NCBI RefSeq assembly: GCF_000169095.1
Contig: NZ_AAVU01000012.1
Span: 1 to 64,000, forward strand
Source of the DNA: Lyngbya sp. PCC 8106
GTDB taxonomy: Bacteria > Cyanobacteriota > Cyanobacteriia > Cyanobacteriales > Microcoleaceae
Length of the DNA stretch: 64,000 bases
Direction of reading: 5' to 3'
The notes under the pieces: generated by a model
Database searches by the model: none
What the model was told of the DNA's origin: nothing
The model's input: only the letters and a program-made list of their open reading frames with translations
In this document: one piece after another, positions 26,742 through 35,397 of the stretch
How positions within the stretch are numbered: the first letter of the stretch is position 1
Layout: every line of letters starts with the position of its first letter
Program-made: the position numbers and the translations under genes

Positions 26742-27575
26742 TTACTCCGGTCTTAACAACCAAAACCCGGTATAAGTTATCCCCGAATCATCCGGTTGAA
26801 CTAACAAAAAATGTAACCCTTTGGTTAACTGTTTTCGTTCGGTAAACATCTTCGCGGCTTCGGTAACTTCCGCATCTTCAAAGGTTGCCAATACCCAACG
26901 ATCAACTAATCCCGCTTCTAAAATTAAACCATCGGGAGAACCGGGAATATAATGTAAAGAAACGGGTTTCTTTTCAGCCAACCAACGCGACAATTGCATC
27001 GACTGACGCCCGCCATTAATTACAATACCGGGAACTGGAAGGGTTGAAGGTAATCCTAAATTAATCGGATACAAAAAATCCGGCATTTCTAAAATCGGAA
27101 TGGGGCGATCGCGAAACCCATCTACAATGTCTCCTGCGGGTAAAGTTGCGAACCGCCAAACATCCCCCCATAAATTCTCGGGAATGGGAACAGGAGGCGG
27201 TTTATCAAGTTCTACGGGTTTGTAGGGTTCGTTTGTATAACCTGCGAGTTGGGGATAATCTTGGCTGCGTTGCTGTAACCACTGTTTGAGGGTAACGGTT
27301 CGACGGTTGGGTTCCACCCGAATTCCTAACGCTGTTGCGGCAGTTTGGATTAAACTTAGAGACTGAGGACGAAAAACCCAAATCAAATCCGGTTTCTCGG
27401 TTTGGGTCGCTTGCTGCAACTGCTGAGTCAACCAGGTTGAATTCGCATGACTCTGGGGACAAAAGGCGAGATATTCAATATTGCGACTCTGATCACAGAT
27501 CAACAACTCCCAGAGAGGTTGTCCGGTGGTATCTTGGAGAGGACGACGATAAAAGTCAGCTTGCCAAATCAACAT
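26742..27575 (-). CDS. Tab2/Atab2-family RNA-binding protein
   Basis: A 277-aa member of the Tab2 family (DUF1092), found in cyanobacteria and plastid lineages. In Chlamydomonas and Arabidopsis Tab2/Atab2 is needed for translation of photosystem I mRNAs such as psaB. Seen here: IWQADFYRRPLQDTTGQPLW, the block CPQSHANSTWLTQQL, and the C-terminal WVLATFEDAEV and GITYTGFWLLRPE. ATG 27575 gives the usual family start; TTG 27623 would add 16 odd residues. It is first in a unit with the nuclease-fold and DUF29 genes, an association I would not predict from its role. Confidence 0.9.
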   Translation of the reverse strand: MLIWQADFYRRPLQDTTGQPLWELLICDQSRNIEYLAFCPQSHANSTWLTQQLQQATQTEKPDLIWVFRPQSLSLIQTAATALGIRVEPNRRTVTLKQWLQQRSQDYPQLAGYTNEPYKPVELDKPPPVPIPENLWGDVWRFATLPAGDIVDGFRDRPIPILEMPDFLYPINLGLPSTLPVPGIVINGGRQSMQLSRWLAEKKPVSLHYIPGSPDGLILEAGLVDRWVLATFEDAEVTEAAKMFTERKQLTKGLHFLLVQPDDSGITYTGFWLLRPE

Positions 27576-27739
27576 GGGGAAAGGGAAATTGAACCGATGA
27601 TTGCTGTTTCTGTTGAGATCCAAGCTATCATCAATCTCAGTATTCGTGAAAAAATCTATATTTTATCTGCTAGACTTCCCCATCTTGGCCGACTGTGGTT
27701 AAGATGAATTCAATGTCAATCGAGTACGTTTGCTGCGCT

Positions 27740-29023
27740 ATGGATCTGGCTTTATCTAAATTTGGCAATCGTATGTCCCATCTGAGTGGGGTGCGAGCTA
27801 TTATGAAAGATATTATCGAAACCCTGAGATCGGGTCAAGGAAAAGAGTTTATTAATTTAAGTGCGGGTAATCCGGTAATTTTGCCAGAAGTCGAACAATT
27901 GTGGCGAGATTGTACCGATCAACTTCTTTCCTGTCCCGAATATGGTGAGGTGATCTGTCGTTACGGTTCGAGTCAAGGCTATCAACCGTTTATCGATGTG
28001 ATTGTAGAAGATTTTAACTCACGTTATGGACTCAATCTCAGCGATCGCAATATTTTGATCACGCCGGGAAGTCAATCAATCTACTTTTTTGCAGCAAATG
28101 CCTTTGGAGGCTACGCAGAGGATGGAACACTCAAAAAGGTGGTTTTACCTCTGAGTCCTGATTATACCGGATATGGCAGCGTTAGCCTTTATCCTGAAGC
28201 GGTGGTTGCTTATCAACCAACATTAGAGACTTTTCCTGAGACGCATCGGTTTAAATATCATCCAGATTTTGATCGGTTTGCGGTTGATGAAACGATGGGT
28301 GCGATTATTTTTTCTCGTCCTTGCAACCCGACGGGAAATGTGTTGACTCAAGAGGAAGTCAAAAAAATTGCCGCCATGGCTGCTGCTTACAATATACCTG
28401 TTTTTATTGATTCAGCTTACGCCCCCCCATTCCCGGCGTTGAATTTTACGGAGATGGAACCTGTCTTTGGGGGGAATATTGTTCACTGTATTAGCTTATC
28501 AAAAGCAGGACTCCCCGGAGAACGGTTAGGGGTGGCGATTGGAGATGAAGAAATTATTCAAGTCCTGCAAGCGTTTCAGACGAATACTTGTATTCATTCT
28601 TCTCGATACGGACAGGCGATCGCAGCGAGGGCAATTGGTTCGGGAATGTTAGCGGATATTTCGGTTGAGGTGATTCGACCCTACTACCAAAATAAGTTTA
28701 CCGTTTTAGAGTCAACTTTGGATCGGGTCATGCCGAAAGATTTACCTTGGTATTTGCATCGGGGAGAAGGGGCGATTTTTGCTTGGGTGTGGTTTGAAGA
28801 TTTACCGATTTCTGATTGGGAGTTTTATCAAGAATTGAAGCAAGTGGGTGTGATTTGTGTACCGGGAAGTTCTTTCTTTCCAGGGCTGTCGGAAGATTGG
28901 CCTCATAAGCAGCAATGTATCCGCATGAGTCTCACCGCCAGTGATGAGGAAATTGTTGAAGCAATGGAACGCTTGGCACAGGTTACACAACGAGTCTATC
29001 AGGGTGTGATGGCAAATGTCTAA
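27740..29023 (+). CDS. PLP-dependent aminotransferase, valine-pyruvate transaminase type
   Basis: A 427-aa fold-type I aminotransferase related to AvtA, which interconverts valine/pyruvate with alanine/2-oxoisovalerate. Evidence: FGNRMSHLSGVRAIMKDI at the N-terminus, NLSAGNPVILPEV, TPGSQSIYFFAANAFGG, FSRPCNPTGNVLT, the PLP-binding Lys in SLSKAGLPGERLG and the carboxylate-binding Arg in IRMSLTASDEEI. The family start best fits ATG 27740; ATGs at 27704 and 27713 and a GTG at 27695 are in frame, none with a clear ribosome site. Substrate choice is inferred from overall similarity only. Confidence 0.88.
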   Translation: MDLALSKFGNRMSHLSGVRAIMKDIIETLRSGQGKEFINLSAGNPVILPEVEQLWRDCTDQLLSCPEYGEVICRYGSSQGYQPFIDVIVEDFNSRYGLNLSDRNILITPGSQSIYFFAANAFGGYAEDGTLKKVVLPLSPDYTGYGSVSLYPEAVVAYQPTLETFPETHRFKYHPDFDRFAVDETMGAIIFSRPCNPTGNVLTQEEVKKIAAMAAAYNIPVFIDSAYAPPFPALNFTEMEPVFGGNIVHCISLSKAGLPGERLGVAIGDEEIIQVLQAFQTNTCIHSSRYGQAIAARAIGSGMLADISVEVIRPYYQNKFTVLESTLDRVMPKDLPWYLHRGEGAIFAWVWFEDLPISDWEFYQELKQVGVICVPGSSFFPGLSEDWPHKQQCIRMSLTASDEEIVEAMERLAQVTQRVYQGVMANV

Positions 29024-29409
29024 AGCTGTGTCGCATTTGATCTAACTTCAGGGGGTAAAGCGCTAATGCTGTACCCCTGTTTGCATAAGCTGAGAAAAAT
29101 AAGCTTCGGGAAGATTCCCGTTTAAAATGAGGTAGGGGATCGTGAAACCCAAGCGTTATCAAAGGTTAGTCTGCGATGACGAGTTATTGTGAGATTGGGG
29201 CAATTTTAATACTAAATTTTACAGGAGTGGCGACTGGCTGGAATTGATCTGTTGAACCTTAGTACATGACTCCCTGAATTGTTTTTACTCTCCGTTCCCT
29301 CTCAAAATTGTGTTTAATTTTAACTTTTGTATCATGGTCTGAATTCTAGATTGGGAATAAGTATAAAGAAAGATTTCTTGTTTAATTCTTGTTTCTAGAG
29401 GAGGAGAAG
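29024..29409. other. Intergenic region with terminator-like hairpin
   Basis: No gene. GGGGTA (29052-29057) pairs with TACCCC (29072-29077) about 30 nt after the aminotransferase stop, a likely terminator though the T-run is weak. The right end carries the ribosome site GGAGGAG of the next gene. Confidence 0.5.
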
Positions 29410-30942
29410 GTGTCCAATACATCAAAGTTGGATGAGATTATTAAAATTTTAGAAAAAGATGTTAATCTTAATCGCATCAAAAAGGTGATGATTTGTGCCT
29501 GTCGAGGCAAATGGGAAAATAATCAACAAAGCCTGAATAATTTTGACATCAAAGATTTAGTGCAGGAATTGTACTGGAAAACTCAAACTCCTGACAATCT
29601 TGCTAATATTCTAGAACGAATTTTGTCAAAAATCAATAAAAAATCAGAATACACTTTGATTGTTCACAGAATTCTGGAACTGATGGGGGAACTGTATGTA
29701 GAAAATCAACTTCAGCCCCCCAAACTTAACGGTTCTGAACCTCTGATTTATAATTCTCCTCCATCTTCTGCGTCTTCAGGTTCAGAAAGAACAGCCCCCT
29801 ATTCTGAACTCAATTCTCTGTCAACTATCCCCAACTTATTTGAGATCAGATGGAGAATTATGCAGTATACTAACCCTTTGCGGGTAAAAATTTTACTGTT
29901 TTCAACCTTAGAACGAGAATTTGATTTTAATACTCAAGATTGGTCACAACTCAAGTTACACAGTTTAGATGATTTACTCAGACAGCTAATCCGCAACTTT
30001 TCTAGCCTTGCAGGTTTGGAAAATCATCTCATCAAAATGGCAAACTATCTAGAAAACCCAGATGAAAATATTAAAACGGTAGAATTAGTCATAGAAGCCT
30101 TAGTACCGATCTATACAAAAACGCCAGAAAAAACTACTCAGAAGTTACCCGAAAATTTCAATCAAGAAAAAGATTCGATTGATCACAAAATAACCAGTAA
30201 ACGCTTAAAAAACTCCAACTTAATTCCAACCGATCAAGCCAATTCTCAGTTAAACTCACCCTTAAATTTATCCTCAGACAATACCAACCTCGATAGCTTT
30301 ATCAGTGAAAAACTTTCCCTAACTCAATCTAACCTGATCTCAACCAATCTCAAAACAGAAGAACTTGTCAATCTCAACAATCAATTAGAATCTCAAATTA
30401 CTCGTATTGTCAACAAAAGTATAAAAAAAACAATTTATCCCATTAATCAAACCTGGGACGAATTACAAAATCTTTTGGATCTCTGTTTTAAAAATCTCCC
30501 TCCGGCTGAACGTAACGACCTAAAAAAACACGCTTTACAAGAATTACTCAACGTCATTAGTCTCAAAGTTAATGAATTACAAGAGTCACTAGACAAACTC
30601 GAAACCCCCGAACAACAATCTTGGCAAACTCTCGATCTTTCTCAACAAAAAATGATGGGACTTGCTCGACAGGGAAACGCCAAAGCGATCGCTACACTGA
30701 TTAACCAATCCCTAAAACACCGAGGAATTAATACTCAAGTCAAATCTCAAAACCGTTGTTTACACGTTGTTCTCACGGCTGAACCCATTCCCGACTCAGA
30801 AACCACAGCCTCTTTCATTCACAAAAAATTAATCTTTCTGAAAATTCAATCGATTCAAACCATCAAAATTTATGGACGAAAAACAGGAACAAAATCTATC
30901 GCCTGGACACAAGAATATACCTATAATCAACTCAAAACTTAA
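29410..30942 (+). CDS. Unknown cyanobacterial protein (510 aa) with a conserved C-terminal domain
   Basis: A soluble protein of unknown function. The frame is open from TTG 29389, but GTG 29410 is the real start because GGAGGAG lies 4-10 nt upstream. The N-terminus (residues 1-95) is helical; a Ser/Pro-rich linker follows (about 100-135), then a helical region and a polar, Asn/Ser-rich stretch (about 245-330). The last 100 residues carry a domain seen in other cyanobacterial proteins, including kinases: GLARQGNAKAIATLINQSL, ..HVVLTAEPIPDS.., IQTIKIYGRKTGTKSIAWTQ. Its partner or ligand is not known. The pentapeptide gene starts 5 bp after the stop, so they are probably co-transcribed. Confidence 0.75.
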   Translation: MSNTSKLDEIIKILEKDVNLNRIKKVMICACRGKWENNQQSLNNFDIKDLVQELYWKTQTPDNLANILERILSKINKKSEYTLIVHRILELMGELYVENQLQPPKLNGSEPLIYNSPPSSASSGSERTAPYSELNSLSTIPNLFEIRWRIMQYTNPLRVKILLFSTLEREFDFNTQDWSQLKLHSLDDLLRQLIRNFSSLAGLENHLIKMANYLENPDENIKTVELVIEALVPIYTKTPEKTTQKLPENFNQEKDSIDHKITSKRLKNSNLIPTDQANSQLNSPLNLSSDNTNLDSFISEKLSLTQSNLISTNLKTEELVNLNNQLESQITRIVNKSIKKTIYPINQTWDELQNLLDLCFKNLPPAERNDLKKHALQELLNVISLKVNELQESLDKLETPEQQSWQTLDLSQQKMMGLARQGNAKAIATLINQSLKHRGINTQVKSQNRCLHVVLTAEPIPDSETTASFIHKKLIFLKIQSIQTIKIYGRKTGTKSIAWTQEYTYNQLKT

Positions 30943-30947
30943 ATTCG

Positions 30948-31943
30948 ATGGATGTCACTGAACTACAAAACAGATATCAAGCCGGAGAACGAGATTTCCG
31001 AGATATTCATCTAAGAAATGCTAATCTCAACTCTGCGGATTTGATCGATGCCAATTTCAATCACGCCGACTTACAAGGAAGCGAATTTGTTTTCGCCTAT
31101 CTCAATAGTGTCAACTTCGTCAGAGCCAATTTAGGCAGTGCTAAACTCAGTGGAGCCTACCTCAATAAAGCGAACCTTAGCGGAGCTAACCTCAGTGACG
31201 CAGATCTTCACGGTGCCGTTTTACAAGGAGCCGATTTTCGCAAAGCTAATCTCTCTTTAGCAATATTACTCGATGCCAACCTCATTCAAGCTGATTTACG
31301 CGGAGTCAACTTTCAAGGTGCTGACTTGCGAGGCGCTTGTTTACGGGGGGCGAACCTGCGTTATGAACGTCGCATCTACGACGGGGTGAACTTGCGAGGG
31401 GCTGACTTGCGGGGGGCTGACTTACAAGGGGTTAACTTGACGGGTGCTGACTTAACTCGCGCTAATCTCCGAGGGGCGAATTTAGCCGAAACGGTTCTCA
31501 GAGGGGCGATTTTGAAGCAAGCCAACCTCACCCAAGCCAATCTTCAATCGGCATTTTTAACGGAAGCAGATTTATCCGGCGCTCGACTCATCGGAGCGAA
31601 TTTAAGAAAGGTGAAACTAGAACGAGCAATATTGATCGAGGCTCAACTTCCCGGTGTAGAATTGTGTGATTCGATTTTACCGGATGTTAAGCTCAGTAGT
31701 GCCAATCTCTCCGGTGCAGATTTGAGCCGTACAAACCTAGTCAGAGCCGATTTAACCCGCACAGATTTGAGTAACGCCAATTTAACCCAAGCTGATCTTA
31801 CAGATGCGTCGGTGGCGCGAACTAATCTCCGCAACGCCAATTTGAGTTATGCTTATTTAACCCGGGTTGAGTTTAGTAGTGCGACAACAATTGGCGTACA
31901 ATTACATGGGGCAATTATGCCAAATGGGGAAATTCACCAGTAA
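30948..31943 (+). CDS. Pentapeptide-repeat protein
   Basis: A 331-aa cytoplasmic protein made almost entirely of A(D/N)LxX pentapeptides, about 60 copies, forming a long right-handed beta helix. It begins MDVTELQNRYQAGERDFRDI, a capping segment common in this class, and ends GVQLHGAIMPNGEIHQ. The repeat is interrupted once near residue 140 by YERRIYDGVN, which must form a loop. No signal peptide, no catalytic domain. It follows the 510-aa gene by 5 bp and precedes the Lin0512 gene by 28 bp, forming a likely operon. Function of such proteins in cyanobacteria is mostly unknown. Confidence 0.92.
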   Translation: MDVTELQNRYQAGERDFRDIHLRNANLNSADLIDANFNHADLQGSEFVFAYLNSVNFVRANLGSAKLSGAYLNKANLSGANLSDADLHGAVLQGADFRKANLSLAILLDANLIQADLRGVNFQGADLRGACLRGANLRYERRIYDGVNLRGADLRGADLQGVNLTGADLTRANLRGANLAETVLRGAILKQANLTQANLQSAFLTEADLSGARLIGANLRKVKLERAILIEAQLPGVELCDSILPDVKLSSANLSGADLSRTNLVRADLTRTDLSNANLTQADLTDASVARTNLRNANLSYAYLTRVEFSSATTIGVQLHGAIMPNGEIHQ

Positions 31944-31971
31944 ATAATTTTAATTATTTCATTCTTAAATT

Positions 31972-32337
31972 ATGGCTCGCAAACGGTTAATTATTGAAAT
32001 GGGAATGGGGATTGATCAACATGGACAAGAACCCACTGTAGCCGCAGCCCGGGCGGTTCGTAATGCAATCGCTCATAATGCTTTACCGGGAGTTTGGGAG
32101 GTTGCTGGGTTAAGTCATCCCAACGAGATGATTGTCGAGGTACAAATTGCGGTTCCCTATCCTGAACAAGTGCGATCAGAAGAAGTGTTGGCGGTTTTAC
32201 CTTTTGGTCAAAAAACGCTTAAACTGGAGTCAGGTGGTATGGTTGTACAAGGACGAGCGATCGCAGAACTTGAGGATAAAAATGATGAGATGTTGATTGC
32301 AGTGGCGGCGGTTACAGTCTTCGTTGAAATGGACTAA
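31972..32337 (+). CDS. Lin0512-family conserved protein
   Basis: A 121-aa soluble protein of a widely distributed family without known function. Typical blocks: RLIIEMGMGIDQHGQEPTVA, AARAVRNAIAHNALPGVW and EMIVEVQIAVPYPEQV. Third gene of the run begun by the 510-aa gene. Its end overlaps the convergent histidine kinase gene by 26 bp, which is unusual but both frames are well supported. Confidence 0.88.
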   Translation: MARKRLIIEMGMGIDQHGQEPTVAAARAVRNAIAHNALPGVWEVAGLSHPNEMIVEVQIAVPYPEQVRSEEVLAVLPFGQKTLKLESGGMVVQGRAIAELEDKNDEMLIAVAAVTVFVEMD

Positions 32338-34138
32338 TAACTTCTGATTTTCTAGAGTGTTGTGACATTTTTTTTGATAAAATCGGTAGTGTAATGATAA
32401 ACTCTGCACCCTGACCGTATTCAGAAACAACGTCAATTTTTCCCTGATGATTTTCAATGATTTTATAGGAAATTGCCAGTCCGATTCCTGTTCCTTTGCC
32501 AATTTTTTTGGTCGTAAAAAAGGGATCAAAAAGTTTGGATTTAATTTGATCTGGAATGCCTAAGCCATTATCTCGAATTTTGACTTGAACTTCCTCAGAG
32601 TTGATTTGGATCGTTTCAATAGTAATCTGGGGTTGTCGTGGAGGTTTCGCCGCAGACAAAATATAACTCTTAGCATCTTCTAAAGCATCAATAGCATTGG
32701 CGATAATATTCATAAATACTTGATTGAGTTGCGCGGGATAACATTCAACTAAAGGGAGATTCTCATACTCTTTTACCAGTTCAATATTTGACTTGAAACG
32801 ATGATTTAGAATTAAAAGTGTATTATCAATTCCTTCGTGAATATCGGCTTTTTTAATCTCCGCTTCATCAAGGCGTGAAAAATTTCGTAGAGACAAGACA
32901 ATCTCACGAATTCGTTCAGTTCCCATTTTCATCGAAGCCAGTAATTTAGGTAAGTCTTCTGCAATAAAGTCTAAATCAATTTCTGCAATTTTTGCTTCAA
33001 TTTCAGGAAAAAGTTGAAAGCAGTTTTGTTGATAAAGATAAACTAAACTCAGTAAATCTTGAATATGATCAAAAGCGGGATCAATATTTCCATGAATAAA
33101 ACTCACCGGATTATTGATTTCGTGGGCGATTCCTGCTACCATGTGACCTAAGCTTGACATTTTCTCGGTGTGAATCAGTTGAGCTTGAGTCATTTTTAAA
33201 TCCTGAATGGCTTGTCTCAAATCTTGAGTGTATTGTTCTACCCATTGAATTAGTTGATTGAGAGACAGGGCTAAAATCCCGACTTCATCGCCAGAAGTCA
33301 CCGGAACTCGCAAGCTAAAGTTTGATTCTTGGGTAACTCGTTGAGCAACTTTAGTCAATTTTTGGAGGGGAGAAGCAATGGCGCGACTGGTTAAAATCGC
33401 GAGTATTGTCGCTAGTGTGGTTGAGAGAACTAAACTTCCAATAATGATCAAAACTCGCAACTTTTGGGCTTTTTGGAGTTGAAGATCAGCTTTTTTTTGT
33501 TGGATTTCTGCTTTCGCATTGAGTTGAGTCAAATGTTCAAAAATGCGCTCAAACTCTAAACTAATTTGACTCGCTTCTTCAGTTTTTAAAGTTCTCCAAA
33601 TTTGTTGTTGTGCATCCGGAATTTTGTCTTGAGTTAGAGTTCCTGGCTTAATATTTTCCCCCATTGATTCCATCAGTTCAACATAGGATTTAATGGTCGT
33701 CAGATAGGCTTGCGATAACTGCTGAACATCATCTTTCTCAACGACAATATCCTCAGCATAAACCTCTGTAAAAACATCAAGTTCGTGAATCCGACGCTGA
33801 ATCCGATTTAAACTATCATAAAGCTTGACTACTTCATAATCAGATGATATACTATCTCCTAATACAACCATTAACTGTTGAGGATGAGCCTGTAAAGATT
33901 TGAGAGCATTTTCCAGTTGAGTAATAATATTTTGCTGTTGATAGGCGATCTTGAGTTGAGATAAAGCTTTTTGTTGGGATGACTCTCCAATCGCTAACCC
34001 AACACAAGTTCCGATCACACCCAGACCAATTGCTAAACCATATCCATAACCAATTTTTTTTAGAATGCTCAAATGAGAAAAAATATTTCCAGTTCGTTTA
34101 AATTTCTGAGTTTCTTCAAATTCTTGCCCAAGCCGCAT
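32312..34138 (-). CDS. Membrane sensor histidine kinase (HAMP)
   Basis: A 608-aa sensor kinase. Two membrane helices (about 27-50, IGYGYGLAIGLGVIGTCVGL, and about 230-252, LIIIGSLVLSTTLATILAIL) enclose a helical periplasmic or luminal domain of about 180 residues. Then a HAMP domain (SRAIASPLQKLTKVAQRVTQ), a coiled coil, a HisKA box GHMVAGIAHEINNPVSF and a HATPase with NAIDAL and GTGIGLAI. This H-box type is widespread in cyanobacteria. It lies 209 bp downstream of a PhnD-like binding lipoprotein on the same strand, so that protein may feed it a ligand signal. No response regulator with intact Asp is adjacent. Confidence 0.92.
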   Translation of the reverse strand: MRLGQEFEETQKFKRTGNIFSHLSILKKIGYGYGLAIGLGVIGTCVGLAIGESSQQKALSQLKIAYQQQNIITQLENALKSLQAHPQQLMVVLGDSISSDYEVVKLYDSLNRIQRRIHELDVFTEVYAEDIVVEKDDVQQLSQAYLTTIKSYVELMESMGENIKPGTLTQDKIPDAQQQIWRTLKTEEASQISLEFERIFEHLTQLNAKAEIQQKKADLQLQKAQKLRVLIIIGSLVLSTTLATILAILTSRAIASPLQKLTKVAQRVTQESNFSLRVPVTSGDEVGILALSLNQLIQWVEQYTQDLRQAIQDLKMTQAQLIHTEKMSSLGHMVAGIAHEINNPVSFIHGNIDPAFDHIQDLLSLVYLYQQNCFQLFPEIEAKIAEIDLDFIAEDLPKLLASMKMGTERIREIVLSLRNFSRLDEAEIKKADIHEGIDNTLLILNHRFKSNIELVKEYENLPLVECYPAQLNQVFMNIIANAIDALEDAKSYILSAAKPPRQPQITIETIQINSEEVQVKIRDNGLGIPDQIKSKLFDPFFTTKKIGKGTGIGLAISYKIIENHQGKIDVVSEYGQGAEFIITLPILSKKMSQHSRKSEVISPFQRRL

Positions 34139-34347
34139 AATAGAACCAGGTTAAGCATATATATTTATTTTAACTTAACATTTGGAGGTTAATAATAGGT
34201 TAATGAATCTTTAGGTGTGAATCTTTTGATGAGTTTATAAAGATATCCGTCAATTGATCACCCCAATTTGATTGAAACCCGCTGAGATCAAACTCACTCA
34301 ATAGACTAAAAAACCTGTAGTCTTTTTTCTACATCAATTTCTGCAAT

Positions 34348-35223
34348 TTACCGAATTAAATCCCCTTCTCCAATTGCTTTGTATACATCACGAATAATAT
34401 CATAATCCGCATCCTCAACTGGAACTAACCGGGAACCTTTATATTTTTGAGTCGCTTCACCTGTGACTAAAGCTTGAATTAATTGATCTTGATTTTTGAT
34501 AATTTTCTGTTTATACTCAGCAATAACTTCCGCAGGTAATAAATCACTCGCCACAATCAAATCACTCGGGAGAGAAGCACCTTGCTGAATTTCTCGAAAA
34601 GGTTTTCCCGATTGTGTATAAATATTATAATCTGTTTTTGAACCGCCCCAAGCATCCACCTGACCCTCAGCTAAAGCTTCCATGCCTTCAAATGATCCTA
34701 ACATCCGAACTTGATAATTTTCATTGGGTTTAAGTCCCGCATCCAGTAATAATTTTGTTGGGCCAAGATGACCACTGGTAGAACCAGGTTTTTTCAAAGA
34801 AATTGTTTTTCCTTGTAATTGATTTAAAAATTGAATCTCGCTATCTTCTGGAACAACAATGATAGAATAATAATCTTGACGAGCAATTCCAATCAAAGGG
34901 ACTGCATCCGTGCGAGCATTAATCACCACATATTCAGAAGGCCCCGTTAGCAACAAATCTACTTGATTGGATTGGAGTGCAGGTACAGCAGCAGTATAAC
35001 TTGTAACGGGAAAAAATTCAATCTTTGTCGCTAAAACTGCTTCTAAAGCTTGACGAAATTGACCATAATTTTGTTCTAACGCTTCTATCCCTTGTTCGTC
35101 AGTCACCGTAAAACGTAAAAGTTCAGGTTTCTGTCCAGTAAAAGAACGATTAGCCCTTTGAGTCGTGGTGCTACATCCAGCAAGAAACAGTAAAGAATAC
35201 TTTAGAAAAGGACGGCGTTTCAT
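34348..35223 (-). CDS. PhnD-like phosphate/phosphonate-type binding lipoprotein
   Basis: A 291-aa periplasmic binding protein of the PhnD family. The start MKRRPFLKYSLLFLAGCS at ATG 35223 gives a lipoprotein signal with lipobox LAGC. Family blocks: QALEAVLATKIEFFPVTSYT, QSNQVDLLLTGPSEYVVI, KTISLKKPGSTSGHLGPTKL and AEGQVDAWGGSKTDYN. No PhnC or PhnE transporter genes are near; the next gene on the strand is a sensor kinase. That suggests a sensing rather than an import role, although import with a distant transporter cannot be excluded. The ligand could be phosphonate, phosphite or another oxyanion. Confidence 0.88.
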   Translation of the reverse strand: MKRRPFLKYSLLFLAGCSTTTQRANRSFTGQKPELLRFTVTDEQGIEALEQNYGQFRQALEAVLATKIEFFPVTSYTAAVPALQSNQVDLLLTGPSEYVVINARTDAVPLIGIARQDYYSIIVVPEDSEIQFLNQLQGKTISLKKPGSTSGHLGPTKLLLDAGLKPNENYQVRMLGSFEGMEALAEGQVDAWGGSKTDYNIYTQSGKPFREIQQGASLPSDLIVASDLLPAEVIAEYKQKIIKNQDQLIQALVTGEATQKYKGSRLVPVEDADYDIIRDVYKAIGEGDLIR

Positions 35224-35397
35224 AGAATGTTGACTTAATTCCAAAATGATCAACGCTCAAACAAGTATACCCGCGTCTAGTTTACGACCTTTTCCTTTCA
35301 ATTGCCACCGTAAGTTAACCTCTAAAACCTCCTCAGTCTTTCAAACGTTGAGTTTAACCATTATTTTCCGGTAAAAACATCAAATTTTACGGAATTT

